DNA from: Gluconobacter roseus NBRC 3990
GTDB taxonomy: Bacteria > Pseudomonadota > Alphaproteobacteria > Acetobacterales > Acetobacteraceae
Reading direction: 5' to 3'
Assembly (NCBI RefSeq): GCF_006538885.1
Contig: NZ_BJLY01000002.1
Span: 669,427 to 733,426, forward strand
Length of the DNA: 64,000 bases
Both the position numbers and the translations under genes were made by a program. The notes beneath the pieces were generated by a model, which searched no databases, had not been told where the DNA came from, and saw only the letters and a list, made by a program, of their open reading frames with translations. Position 1 is the first letter of the stretch. Each line of letters starts with the position of its first letter. This document shows, piece by piece, positions 38,181 through 47,045 of the stretch.

Positions 38181-38783
38181 ATGGCAGAAGTCGCAAAAAT
38201 CCACCGTGGGGCCCTCGCCAAGGCAGCGGCCTACGCCCCGGCAAGCGGTGATCTCAGGGCACTGATCGCGGCGAAGCGCGAGGGGTATCTCTGGCGCTCC
38301 GACCTGACACCCGACCGCATCAGCGCAGTCCGTCTCCAGCTCGCCATGGCCGAAGCCGCCGCGAACCCGCCACCGTTCGAGGGGATCAAGACCTGGCTGG
38401 CCAAACTCGCAACACTGGTGTCGAACGCCCCGATCCCATCCGGCGAAATCTGCGCGGTCTTCGCTGAGGTTTGCTCGGACATCCCGGACGGCGCCTGGAC
38501 GCCGGAAACCCGGATTGCATGGACACGCCAGCCTGACCGCAACGATTACCCCGTCGGTTCTCGCTGGCCGGCACCGGGCGAACTGTACGCGCATCTTCGG
38601 CCCTATGCCGAGCAGATCCGGTCCGAGGTTACAGGCCTACGAGAGATCCTCGCCATGGCGGAAAAGCCGAGTGAGCCGGAACGCAAGCGGCCCGATGCTT
38701 CGGAACTGGCTCGCGCCGGTGCCCTGGCCGATGCCGTGATCCGCGAACTGAAAGCTGCCACAGGCGAAGGGATGAACCCATGA
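38181..38783 (+). CDS. Phage protein, unknown
   Basis: About 200 residues from the ATG at 38181 (MAEVAKIHRGALAKAAAYAP); the ORF opens 36 bases earlier. Soluble, Ala-rich, with LRALIAAKREGYLWRSDLTP and a Pro-rich middle. It follows the replication gene and may be its partner, as a helicase loader would be, but no Walker motif is seen. Confidence 0.6.
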   Translation: MAEVAKIHRGALAKAAAYAPASGDLRALIAAKREGYLWRSDLTPDRISAVRLQLAMAEAAANPPPFEGIKTWLAKLATLVSNAPIPSGEICAVFAEVCSDIPDGAWTPETRIAWTRQPDRNDYPVGSRWPAPGELYAHLRPYAEQIRSEVTGLREILAMAEKPSEPERKRPDASELARAGALADAVIRELKAATGEGMNP

Positions 38784-39094
38784 CCGACCAATCCAACACC
38801 TGGCCCGACTGCATCGGCGAACACGCGGCGGGACTGGCCAAGCCCCGGAACTGGGCAGCGGCATGTGCAGCCACTCAGGCCCGCCATGGATGCGATATCG
38901 GCACTCACGGTCGCGCCTTGCTCGCAGACATGCGCGGAGAGGTGTTACCGTTGGCTGCTGAGTACGGTGTGGAATGTCAGACGATACACGATGGGGTGGA
39001 AACGTCTGGAGGCGATGGCGATAGCTCTGCGTCTTTGTTCGATAATTGTGGAACAATAAACACCGAGGGCGATCTCGGGTTGAGTGGGGAGTGA
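38780..39094 (+). CDS. Phage protein, unknown
   Basis: 104 residues starting MTDQSNTWPDCIGEHAAGLA, with RHGCDIGTHGRALLADMRGE and an acidic Ser/Gly-rich tail. ATGA overlap with the previous gene. No family recognised. Confidence 0.55.
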   Translation: MTDQSNTWPDCIGEHAAGLAKPRNWAAACAATQARHGCDIGTHGRALLADMRGEVLPLAAEYGVECQTIHDGVETSGGDGDSSASLFDNCGTINTEGDLGLSGE

Positions 39095-39099
39095 GGGGG

Positions 39100-39309
39100 A
39101 TGGGATTGTTTAGGAGAGCCGTTGATGGTGCGGCGAAAGCAATTGGCCTCGGGAAATATGCGCCGTGTGATTGCAATCAGTGTCGCAACCGAAAAGAGGT
39201 AATGGTTGCAGCATCTATGGCCTCTCAGGCTGCGAGTGACGCTGCCATAGCCGCAAGCAATGCCGCAGTCGCAGCGGCTTCTGCTGCATGTGTGGTCGTG
39301 AGTTCATGA
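39100..39309 (+). CDS. Small Ala-rich protein with a Cys pair
   Basis: 69 residues from the ATG at 39100, preceded by GAGGGGG. MGLFRRAVDGAAKAIGLGKY is followed by a CDCNQCRNR metal-binding-like cluster and a long alanine/serine helix (MASQAASDAAIAASNAAVAA). May be membrane-associated. Function unknown. Confidence 0.55.
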   Translation: MGLFRRAVDGAAKAIGLGKYAPCDCNQCRNRKEVMVAASMASQAASDAAIAASNAAVAAASAACVVVSS

Positions 39310-39365
39310 CCCTCCCCTGGTTCCTGAACCCTTGGGCTGAAGTGTGGCGGTTGCGGAAGTGCTAG
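39306..39365 (+). CDS. Possible 19-residue peptide
   Basis: Frame MTLPWFLNPWAEVWRLRKC overlapping the upstream stop (ATGA). Trp-rich, amphipathic. Very short, so support is only the tiled position. Confidence 0.3.
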   Translation: MTLPWFLNPWAEVWRLRKC

Positions 39366-39416
39366 ACATCTCCTTCTCAAGTCTTCACTCTCCCCTCATA
39401 CAAAGGAGAGCGCATC

Positions 39417-39605
39417 ATGCGATACGACGAAGCCAATGATGAAGATGGTGTTGGTTCGGAAATCCAAGAATTGGCGTCAGAACTGCAAAGTGATGCAGAA
39501 CGCCTGAACATCGCGACCGACAAGTCAGACGTGCCGGATGAGATCAAACATATGGTCGCGGCACTGGCTGACAAGATTGATGGTCTTGCCTCACTGCTTC
39601 GATAA
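39417..39605 (+). CDS. Small acidic phage protein
   Basis: 62 residues, MRYDEANDEDGVGSEIQELA start, acidic and helical, with IKHMVAALADKIDGLASLL. A GGAGAG site precedes the start. No family recognised. Confidence 0.55.
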   Translation: MRYDEANDEDGVGSEIQELASELQSDAERLNIATDKSDVPDEIKHMVAALADKIDGLASLLR

Positions 39606-39651
39606 GTTGAACTTGGAAATGGGTTGAGCGCCAGCCAATGGAGTTCTGAGC

Positions 39652-39825
39652 GTGGCCCGAGGGAAAGGAAAGATCGCCCCCAAGCCCGCTAAGCAGGACC
39701 TTCCCTCGAAGGTCTGCCCCGTCTGCAACCGGCCGTTCACCTGGCGCAAGAAGTGGGCGAAAGACTGGGATCAGGTCCGGTATTGCTCTGAGGCGTGCCG
39801 ACGGAAGAAGGACGACACGCCATAG
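39652..39825 (+). CDS. DUF2256 zinc-finger-like small protein
   Basis: A 57-residue frame with a GTG start, absent from usual ORF lists. It contains [20 protein letters not shown] and [13 protein letters not shown], the CxxC...CxxxC layout of DUF2256 (PF10013). These proteins probably bind zinc; the function is unknown and most are chromosomal, often near photolyase genes. Here it lies just before the terminase genes. Confidence 0.8.
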   Translation: MARGKGKIAPKPAKQDLPSKVCPVCNRPFTWRKKWAKDWDQVRYCSEACRRKKDDTP

Positions 39826-39872
39826 GTGGGTGCTTAAAGGTGGTTTGAGAGCTGTTCGGTGGGGCTGCAAGA

Positions 39873-40412
39873 TCAGAGATCTTCGCCGCTGTAAAATCGG
39901 CCGTTTTCCCAGTTGAAGGCTTCCACAACCTTGCCGCCCAAAAATGGCAGATAAGCATATCGATATTTAATCGTGACGGTCATCTTCAAGACGGCTGGCT
40001 CTATGCGATAGGTAAGCGCCGAGCATGAAAAGTTTCTGTCATCAGAGGCAGGAATGTATCCCGACCCAATATTTCCCTCCTTCTCAATATTATGCGCAAC
40101 ATCGCCTATATCCCCGCCAAAATCCGGGAAGCCAACTACTGCAAAATTTATGAAGCATCTCCCTTTTTTGATAATAACAGGGAAGATTAGGTTTTTATTC
40201 TTCAATTTTATCGGAAGACCATATGACCCTGCTTGGTTTAAGCCAATGTCGTCAATGGAAACTGATGGGTTGCTTGCATAGACTATCCAAGAAAATGCGC
40301 TGATTACGATCCCTAAAAATGCAAAAACTTTCTTTGTAAGTTGGATTTCGGAGCACTTAAGAAACCGGTCAATCTCTGCGTTCCAAGATTTGCTTTTCAT
40401 GCCCGCATTCAT
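39873..40412 (-). CDS. Single-pass membrane protein, accessory
   Basis: 179 residues on the strand opposite to the phage operons. One membrane segment (KVFAFLGIVISAFSWIVYAS) near residue 35, then a beta-rich exported domain with KKGRCFINFAVVGFPDFGGD. The region is clearly AT-richer than its neighbours and lies between the early and late operons, the usual place of lysogenic accessory genes. Family not recognised. Confidence 0.6.
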   Translation of the reverse strand: MNAGMKSKSWNAEIDRFLKCSEIQLTKKVFAFLGIVISAFSWIVYASNPSVSIDDIGLNQAGSYGLPIKLKNKNLIFPVIIKKGRCFINFAVVGFPDFGGDIGDVAHNIEKEGNIGSGYIPASDDRNFSCSALTYRIEPAVLKMTVTIKYRYAYLPFLGGKVVEAFNWENGRFYSGEDL

Positions 40413-40492
40413 AGCATGCAGAAATATAATCTACTGCATTTTTCGCGGACAATTTCCTGTACCGAATGGCATAGTTCGACTATCATGGAACT

Positions 40493-40996
40493 ATGGGAAA
40501 ACTGAATGCCAAGCAGGCTCGCTTTGTTGAGGAATATCTCGTTGACCTCAACGCAACACAGGCCGCTATCCGCGCAGGCTATAGCGAGAAAACTGCCCGC
40601 CAGCAGGCTTCCGAGCAGTTGTCAAAACCTGACATTCAACAAGCCTTGTCGGAAGCCCAGCAGGCACGTTCAGCACGCACCCAGATCACGCAAGATCGCG
40701 TCATTCAGGAAATCGCCCGGCTTGGCTTGAGTGACATTCGCGGGGCATTTTCTCTGGGTGGCTCTCTGTTACCTCCAAGTGAATGGAGCGATGATCTAAC
40801 GGCTGCTGTTGCTTCCATTGAGGTCGATCAGCGCAAAGAACCGGGCGAAGATGGCGAGCGATACACCGTCACGAAGCTGAAGCTCTGGGACAAGAACGCT
40901 GCCCTCGAGAAGCTTTGCAAGCACCTCGGCCTGTACGAACGCGACAATGAGCAGAAGCAGATCGTGGTAAACATCCGCGACGATCTGGATGATTGA
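40493..40996 (+). CDS. Terminase small subunit
   Basis: 167 residues. It begins MGKLNAKQARFVEEYLVDLN and continues ATQAAIRAGYSEKTARQQAS, the Terminase_2 signature with its DNA-binding HTH. The rest is helical with a charged tail. It recognises the phage packaging site. The next gene, the large subunit, overlaps it by eight bases. Confidence 0.92.
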   Translation: MGKLNAKQARFVEEYLVDLNATQAAIRAGYSEKTARQQASEQLSKPDIQQALSEAQQARSARTQITQDRVIQEIARLGLSDIRGAFSLGGSLLPPSEWSDDLTAAVASIEVDQRKEPGEDGERYTVTKLKLWDKNAALEKLCKHLGLYERDNEQKQIVVNIRDDLDD

Positions 40997-42335
40997 TGTC
41001 GACCTTCCCGCTTACGGGTGGAAGCCGCGCAAATATCAGCGGGCGCTCTGGAAATATCTGCGATCGGGCGGCAAACGTGCTTACGAGGTTGCGCACCGGA
41101 GGTGGGGGAAAGATGACGTCGCCCTGAACTGGGCCGCCATCAGCGCCATGAAGAAGGTCGGTAACTACTGGCACATGCTCCCCGAGGCCAGTCAGGCGCG
41201 TAAGGCCATCTGGGACGCGGTAAACCCGCACACCGGACGCCGACGCATCGATGAGGCCTTCCCGGAAGAGATCCGGGCCACGACCAAAGACCATGAGATG
41301 TTCATTCGGTTCATCAACGGCTCAACATGGCAGGTGGTAGGATCGGACAACTTCAACAGCCTTGTGGGCTCGACGCCGATCGGTGTGGTCTTTTCAGAAT
41401 GGGCGTTGGCGAACCCGTCAGCATGGGCGTTCCTCTCCCCGATCCTGCTGGAGAATGGCGGATGGGCAATGTTCATTACCACGCCGCGTGGCCGGAACCA
41501 TGCCAAGACGTTCTTCGATGCCATGCGCGACGAACCGGGCTGGTTCTGCGAGGTCTCGAGCGTTGAGAAGACGGGCCGCTTCACCTCTGAGCAGTTGGCA
41601 GCAGAAAAGAGGCAGCTTGTGGCACAGTATGGCGAGGACGACGGCGGCGCGAAGTACGAGCAGGAATATGACTGTTCCTTCGATGCGGCCATTCAGGGCA
41701 GCTACTACGGCAAGATCATGAAGAAGCTGGACGAGGAAGGGCGGATTGGCGACGTGCCGTACAATCCCTCCCTGCCCGTCATCACAGCCTGGGATCTGGG
41801 TATCGGCGACAGTACGGTCATTTGGTGCGCTCAGCAGATCGGGCCAGACGTACGCGTGATCGATTGCATTGCCGGTTCTGGCCAGGGCATCGATTGGTAT
41901 GTGCGCGAGCTGGGCAAGCGTCCGTACACATATCGCCAGCACATCGTCCCCCATGATGCGAACAATGGCGAGTTGGGCACAGGCCAGCGCCGGATCGACA
42001 CCATGCGCTCACTTGGCATGAACCCGATCCGGGTCTTGCCACGCACGCCGGTAGATGACGGGATCAGCGCGGTTCGTAACCTCCTGCCCCGCTGCCGGAT
42101 CGATCGGAAGACCTGCCAGCGCGGGATTGATGCGCTCGAGCAGTACCGCAAGTCATGGGACGATACGAACAAGGTCTTTCGGGACAAGCCGCTGCATGAC
42201 TGGGCCTCGGACTATGCCGATGCTTTCCGGTATCTGGCAGTCGGGCTGCGGGATCGTGAAGACGACAAGCCAAAAGCAGCAAAGCGTCCGCGCGTCTCAC
42301 TAACAGGTTCACCCTCTGGATGGATGGGAATGTAA
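40989..42335 (+). CDS. Terminase large subunit
   Basis: 448 residues. The ATPase part has a deviant Walker A AHRRWGKDDVALNW and a Walker B-like PIGVVFSEWAL. The nuclease part shows AWDLGIGDSTVIW and a late acidic DWASDYADAFRYLAVG. It drives DNA into the procapsid and cuts concatemers. Its length and order match P22 gp2-like terminases. Confidence 0.93.
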   Translation: MIDVDLPAYGWKPRKYQRALWKYLRSGGKRAYEVAHRRWGKDDVALNWAAISAMKKVGNYWHMLPEASQARKAIWDAVNPHTGRRRIDEAFPEEIRATTKDHEMFIRFINGSTWQVVGSDNFNSLVGSTPIGVVFSEWALANPSAWAFLSPILLENGGWAMFITTPRGRNHAKTFFDAMRDEPGWFCEVSSVEKTGRFTSEQLAAEKRQLVAQYGEDDGGAKYEQEYDCSFDAAIQGSYYGKIMKKLDEEGRIGDVPYNPSLPVITAWDLGIGDSTVIWCAQQIGPDVRVIDCIAGSGQGIDWYVRELGKRPYTYRQHIVPHDANNGELGTGQRRIDTMRSLGMNPIRVLPRTPVDDGISAVRNLLPRCRIDRKTCQRGIDALEQYRKSWDDTNKVFRDKPLHDWASDYADAFRYLAVGLRDREDDKPKAAKRPRVSLTGSPSGWMGM

Positions 42336-42396
42336 TCGGACACGCCTTTCAATTCCGCTTGTACTGACGGAACCCTGTGTGGTATTTAGATACCTC

Positions 42397-44613
42397 ATGA
42401 GCGAGAGCGTTTCCGAAACAGCCGATATCATTTCCGAGGTTCAGAAACGCTACGAAGAAGCGTCTGGTCATACGAGCCAGTGGCGCGGTCGGGCGCGCGA
42501 TGATCTGCGGTTTTTTCACGCTGATGCGTACAATCATGCTCAGTGGGACGATGCGGTCTATCAGGCCCGCACAGGGACGTTTGGCGGCTCTCCCCGTCCC
42601 TGCCTGACGATCAACAAAACCGCGCAGCACGTCTTCCAGGTGGAGAACGAGGCGCGGCAGTCGCAAATGGGCGTGAAGGTCAACGCGACCGGCTTTGGCG
42701 CGATGGCTGAAGCAGCTGATGCGATCGAAGGCATCATCCGCCATATCGAGTATCAGTCGAACGCGCAGCAGAACGCCTATGCCTGCGCCATTCAGGGACA
42801 GGTTCGCGCCGGTCTGGGCTGGTTCCACGTCGTGACGGATTACGTTCCGGGCGTGGACACATTCGATCAGGACTTCTTCATCAAGTCCGTTCCCAATGGC
42901 CTATCCGTCTATTTCGATCCGTCTGCCCGCGAGCCCGATCATTCGGATCAGAACTGGGCGATGATCGTGGAGGAAATGGACCGGGGCGAGTTCGACAAGC
43001 TCTATCCCGGTCATGAGGACGTGGCCCGCGATCCGCTCTCTGGCCTGCAATCAGACAGTGACTGGGTGAGCGACAACACGGTTCGTGTGGCGACGTATTA
43101 TCGCCGCAGCGAAAAGAAAGACACGCTCTGGTCAGTGCCGCCGATGCCGGAACTGAACTTCCCGGGCGGCATGATGCGCCAGTCTGCAATGCCTGAGGCG
43201 CTTGTCGCTGTGTGCCGCGAGAACAAGGCCCCTTCCCGCCCCGTTACGTCCCACATGGTGGACAAATATGTCATCGCGGGTAATTCCGTGGTGGCTCAGG
43301 GCGAGACGGTGTTTTCGCTCATTCCCCTGATCCCAGTGGTCGGTATCGAGACCCGGGCGACGGACGGAAATGACGCCGATTATGCAGGCCTCGTCCGCGC
43401 CCTGATCGATCCGCAGCGCATGTTCAATTACACGGCCAGCGCCTATGTCGAGAGTGTTGCGCTCCAGACGAAAGCACCTTGGCTTGCCGCCGCTGAGGCC
43501 ATCGAGGGCTACACGAACGAGTGGTCGCAGGCCAATACGAGCAATGCCGCCGTGCTGCCGTACAATGCCGTGGACCATGAGACTGGACAGCCGATCCCGG
43601 TTCCAACGCGCATCGAGCCCCCGTCCGGCTCAACCGGTCATCTGCAGGGTATGCAATCCGCAGATCAGTGGATGCAGATGGTCACCGGCCAGTATCAGGC
43701 CGAGATGGGCGCTCCCGGCAACGAGAAGTCCGGCGTTGCGATCCAGCAGCGCCAGCGCCAGTCCGACACGGCCAACTATCACTACACCGACAATCAGGGC
43801 ATGGCGCTCCGGTATCTCGGTCGCCTCCTGATCGATGCAATCCCGCGTGTGTATGACACACAACGCGCCGTCCAGTCCCTTGGTATGGATGGATCACAGA
43901 CGGGCGTGATCGTTGATCCGGGCATGCAGACATCCGCCCAGGTCGCCTTGCCGCCTGGTCCGGACGGGCAGGAACAGGCGACGCCTCAGGGAATGCCGCT
44001 TGAAAAGCAGCGCCAGATTGAGGGGGCGATCCTTGCGATCAACCCGACCATTGGCCGCTATGACGTGGAGGCGGATGTTGGGCCCGCTTTCGCCACTCGC
44101 CGTCAAGATGCGTTCAACGCGCTGACGCAAGTCATTCAGGCCGCTCCGGCTCTCATGGGGCAGATTGGCGACCTTGTGTTCCAGAGCGCGGACTTCCCGC
44201 TTGCCGACGAGATCGCTGACCGGCTCAAACCCGCATCCGACGATCCACGCCTTGGACAGGCGCAGCAGACCATCCAGCAGCTTCAGGCCCAGATCGGTCA
44301 GCTCACGCAGCAGCTCAAGGACAAGTCAGCAGAGCAGCAGCACACCGTCGTCAAAGACGCAATGGCCGCTGATACGAACCAGTACAAGGCCGAAACGGAC
44401 CGCATGGCAGCCATTGGCTCAACCGATCCGGATGCGTTGCGCGTGCTGGTCCATCAGCTGGTGACCGAGGCGATGCAGGGCGGACAGCCCGCGCCAACGC
44501 CAGCGCCTGTGCAGGACGGCCCTCCCGGCCCGCTCCCGCGCCTTCCTTCTTCCAATCCCCCGGGCGGCGAGATCCATGCTGCCAATCCAGTGACAGGAGC
44601 CGTTGAGGCATGA
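42397..44613 (+). CDS. Portal protein, P22 gp1-like
   Basis: About 738 residues starting MSESVSETADIISEVQKRYE; P22 portal has about 725. It contains ARDDLRFFHADAYNHAQWDD, LTINKTAQHVFQVENEARQS and ALIDPQRMFNYTASAYVESV, characteristic of the family. The last 150 residues are Gln-rich and helical, like the long barrel of P22 portal. The dodecameric portal is the DNA channel. Confidence 0.92.
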   Translation: MSESVSETADIISEVQKRYEEASGHTSQWRGRARDDLRFFHADAYNHAQWDDAVYQARTGTFGGSPRPCLTINKTAQHVFQVENEARQSQMGVKVNATGFGAMAEAADAIEGIIRHIEYQSNAQQNAYACAIQGQVRAGLGWFHVVTDYVPGVDTFDQDFFIKSVPNGLSVYFDPSAREPDHSDQNWAMIVEEMDRGEFDKLYPGHEDVARDPLSGLQSDSDWVSDNTVRVATYYRRSEKKDTLWSVPPMPELNFPGGMMRQSAMPEALVAVCRENKAPSRPVTSHMVDKYVIAGNSVVAQGETVFSLIPLIPVVGIETRATDGNDADYAGLVRALIDPQRMFNYTASAYVESVALQTKAPWLAAAEAIEGYTNEWSQANTSNAAVLPYNAVDHETGQPIPVPTRIEPPSGSTGHLQGMQSADQWMQMVTGQYQAEMGAPGNEKSGVAIQQRQRQSDTANYHYTDNQGMALRYLGRLLIDAIPRVYDTQRAVQSLGMDGSQTGVIVDPGMQTSAQVALPPGPDGQEQATPQGMPLEKQRQIEGAILAINPTIGRYDVEADVGPAFATRRQDAFNALTQVIQAAPALMGQIGDLVFQSADFPLADEIADRLKPASDDPRLGQAQQTIQQLQAQIGQLTQQLKDKSAEQQHTVVKDAMAADTNQYKAETDRMAAIGSTDPDALRVLVHQLVTEAMQGGQPAPTPAPVQDGPPGPLPRLPSSNPPGGEIHAANPVTGAVEA

Positions 44614-45425
44614 GCGAAACCATCGAAGCCCCTGCCGGCCTCCCGAGCGAAGCCCAGGTCGAGGTCGGCGCTAACGCTGGCGCCATCGAGACGCCGAATA
44701 ATGAATCGCCCGCCGGTGAGCAGGAGCAGCCCCCGGCCGCGCAACCCGAGAAGACACCGGCCTGGCTTCAGCGCAAGATCGACAAGATGACGTTCGAGCG
44801 CCGCGAGTCCGAGCGGCAGGCCCAGACGGCGCGAGAGGAAATGGAAAACCTGCGCCGCGCCCTGGCTGCCGCTCGTGGTGAACAGCAGGAAGAACCGCAA
44901 CTCACGCCTGACCAGATCCGGCAGGAGGAGCGCCAGCGTTTCGAGCAGCAGCAGGCCGAACAGCAGTCGGTCCAGAAGTTTGCGTCGCAGACAGAGGTGA
45001 TTGCCAAGTCTCTCGCGGGCGCGCATGGCGAGGACGCGGTTGGTCAGGCCACGCAGCTCCTGTCCGAACGTGCTGGTCTCGATTTCGGTAACAAGTCTCA
45101 CCGTGAACTCATTGCCGACATATCGGAGTTGCCGAATAGCGGCGACGTGTATTATGCTCTCGCTCACGACCCGGATACGGCAGGGACCATTCTCGACGCT
45201 TCACCGCGTCGGCAGTATGCCCTGCTGACACAGTTCGCGGCGAAGGTAGGCAAGCCAGCCCCGGCAGCGCAGGCACAAACGCCAGCAGCCCCGGCAGTTT
45301 CAAAGGCCCCTCCTCCTGTCTCGGCTCCGTCCGGTGCGGCTGCAACGGGGAAGAAGTCGATCTACGATCCGAACGTCTCCCCCGCCGAATTTGACCGCCT
45401 CTGGAAGGCTGGCGTTCGGTCCTGA
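44610..45425 (+). CDS. Scaffolding protein
   Basis: 271 residues, highly charged and Gln-rich, with a coiled coil around residues 60-125 and a C-terminal KKSIYDPNVSPAEFDRLWKA that resembles the helix-loop-helix coat-binding end of podovirus scaffolds. Located between portal and coat genes, as in P22 (gp8). ATGA overlap with the portal gene. Confidence 0.82.
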   Translation: MSETIEAPAGLPSEAQVEVGANAGAIETPNNESPAGEQEQPPAAQPEKTPAWLQRKIDKMTFERRESERQAQTAREEMENLRRALAAARGEQQEEPQLTPDQIRQEERQRFEQQQAEQQSVQKFASQTEVIAKSLAGAHGEDAVGQATQLLSERAGLDFGNKSHRELIADISELPNSGDVYYALAHDPDTAGTILDASPRRQYALLTQFAAKVGKPAPAAQAQTPAAPAVSKAPPPVSAPSGAAATGKKSIYDPNVSPAEFDRLWKAGVRS

Positions 45426-45564
45426 CCTGTCGCGGAGCAGTCTCTCCGCAAAAGCCACGGGGGCTCTAACCCGGCTGTTTCCGGTTCTCTAACCGGCACA
45501 CGTTCTGCCTTTGGCGAGAGCGGCACGATGGGCGCAGTAGCGCCGTGTATTGTGAGCCGAACCC

Positions 45565-46854
45565 GTGGCCAACCAACTGATTAACGACATGATCATTACG
45601 AAGCGCGCGCTGCCGCTGTTTCGTGATTCCAACGGCTTCATCCGGAACGTGGACCGTTCCTATGACAGCTACTTCGGCAAGTCCGGTGCGAAGATCGGCG
45701 CTTCCGTCAACGTGCGCCTGCCCAACGACCCGGTTGTCGGTGACGGCCCTGTCGTCAGCCCGCAGTCCATTGCAGAGCGTTCGGTTCCTCTGACCATCGC
45801 TTATCGCAAGCACGTCTCTCTGGGCTTCGATACGCAGGAACGCACCCTGAATGTGGACGACTTCAGCGGCCGCTACATCGAACCGTCTGTCAACAACCTG
45901 ACCGGCTCTGTCGCCAATATCGCCATGACGCTGGCTCTGGGCGCCGCGAACATGGTTCGCAACACCGATGCGAACGGCAATACGATCGCGCCGGATTCCG
46001 CAACTTGGCTGCGTGCCAAGGCCAAGCTGACGAAGCAGCATGCTCCGACGACTGACCGTTTTGCCGTGCTCGACCCGGATACGGATGCCAACACCGTTTC
46101 TGGCCTGATGGGCCTGTTCAATCCGTCCGCGCAGATTGGTCAGCAGACCAAGACGGGCGCGATGGAAGCTCCGCTTCTTGGTGTCCGCGAATGGATCAAC
46201 GACCAGACCTGCCTTGTCACCACGACCGGCTCCTATGACGGTGCTGCAACAGCGGCTGGCACGGTCACGACGATCAACAATGCGGGCAATGCAATCCCGG
46301 GCCAGATCAGTTCCACGGCATATCCGCAGAACTCTGTCATCGCGACCTCTGCCCTGAATGGCACCCTCAATGTCGGTGACGTCATAACCATTGCAGGCGT
46401 CAATCAGGTCAACCGCGTGACCAAGCAGTCCTACGGCACGCCGATGCAGTTCGTGGTCACCCAGCCGGTTGCCTCCGGTGCCACGTCCATCGTGGTCTCT
46501 CCTGCCGTCGTCGGCCCTGCTGCTGACGGTACGCAGAACCAGTATCAGACCGTGGATGCCATGCCCGCCGCTGACGCCAAGATCAGCCTTGTCGGCAAGC
46601 AGGGCGAGACGATCCGCCGCAACCTTCTGTTCAACAAGAAGGCCATGACGCTCGTCACCGTCGATCTGATGGAGGTCAACAAGGGCGTCGTGGATTGCGG
46701 CATGGCAAACCTCGACGGCATCTCCATGCGTACCCTGACCTACTACAACGGCACGGATGACACGCTTGGCACCCGCCTTGACGTGCTGTTCGGCATCGGT
46801 GTGCTGCGCCCCGAGTGGATGTGCATCGTGCCGGATATCATCGACGCCGGCTGA
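45565..46854 (+). CDS. Major capsid (coat) protein, P22 gp5-like
   Basis: 429 residues; P22 coat has 430. The start codon is GTG at 45565 with a weak ribosome binding site. ANQLINDMIITKRALPLFRD and NVDRSYDSYFGKSGAKIGAS are followed by an inserted domain with TSALNGTLNVGDVITIAGVN, matching the telokin-like I-domain of P22-type coat proteins, and end with LDVLFGIGVLRPEWMCIV. The 139-base gap before it holds short inverted repeats but no gene. Confidence 0.9.
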   Translation: MANQLINDMIITKRALPLFRDSNGFIRNVDRSYDSYFGKSGAKIGASVNVRLPNDPVVGDGPVVSPQSIAERSVPLTIAYRKHVSLGFDTQERTLNVDDFSGRYIEPSVNNLTGSVANIAMTLALGAANMVRNTDANGNTIAPDSATWLRAKAKLTKQHAPTTDRFAVLDPDTDANTVSGLMGLFNPSAQIGQQTKTGAMEAPLLGVREWINDQTCLVTTTGSYDGAATAAGTVTTINNAGNAIPGQISSTAYPQNSVIATSALNGTLNVGDVITIAGVNQVNRVTKQSYGTPMQFVVTQPVASGATSIVVSPAVVGPAADGTQNQYQTVDAMPAADAKISLVGKQGETIRRNLLFNKKAMTLVTVDLMEVNKGVVDCGMANLDGISMRTLTYYNGTDDTLGTRLDVLFGIGVLRPEWMCIVPDIIDAG

Positions 46855-47045
46855 TGCAGGCGAAACGGTATCCGCGATGCCTGTACCACCCGAACGGCTA
46901 CGAGACCGTGACCGTTCGGGACGAGGCAGAAGAAGAGCGGGTGAGAGCCCGTATGTCTGGCCGTCCTGAGCCCTCGAGCCGGGACGCGCCGCCCAAGCCT
47001 GTCATGAGGCGCAAGGGGCGCACCCCAAATGTCCGAAACCAGTAA
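46854..47045 (+). CDS. Small basic protein after the coat gene
   Basis: 63 residues from the ATG at 46854, which overlaps the coat stop by one base: MQAKRYPRCLYHPNGYETVT, very basic, ending RRKGRTPNVRNQ. Overlaps the next gene by 17 bases. A small protein is common in this place in P22-like phages. Function unknown. Confidence 0.65.
   Translation: MQAKRYPRCLYHPNGYETVTVRDEAEEERVRARMSGRPEPSSRDAPPKPVMRRKGRTPNVRNQ

Noticed and set aside
39544..39870. A leftward ORF of 108 codons opposite the DUF2256 gene
   Set aside because: The opposite strand codes a clear DUF2256 protein; this ORF has no motif or ribosome binding site.
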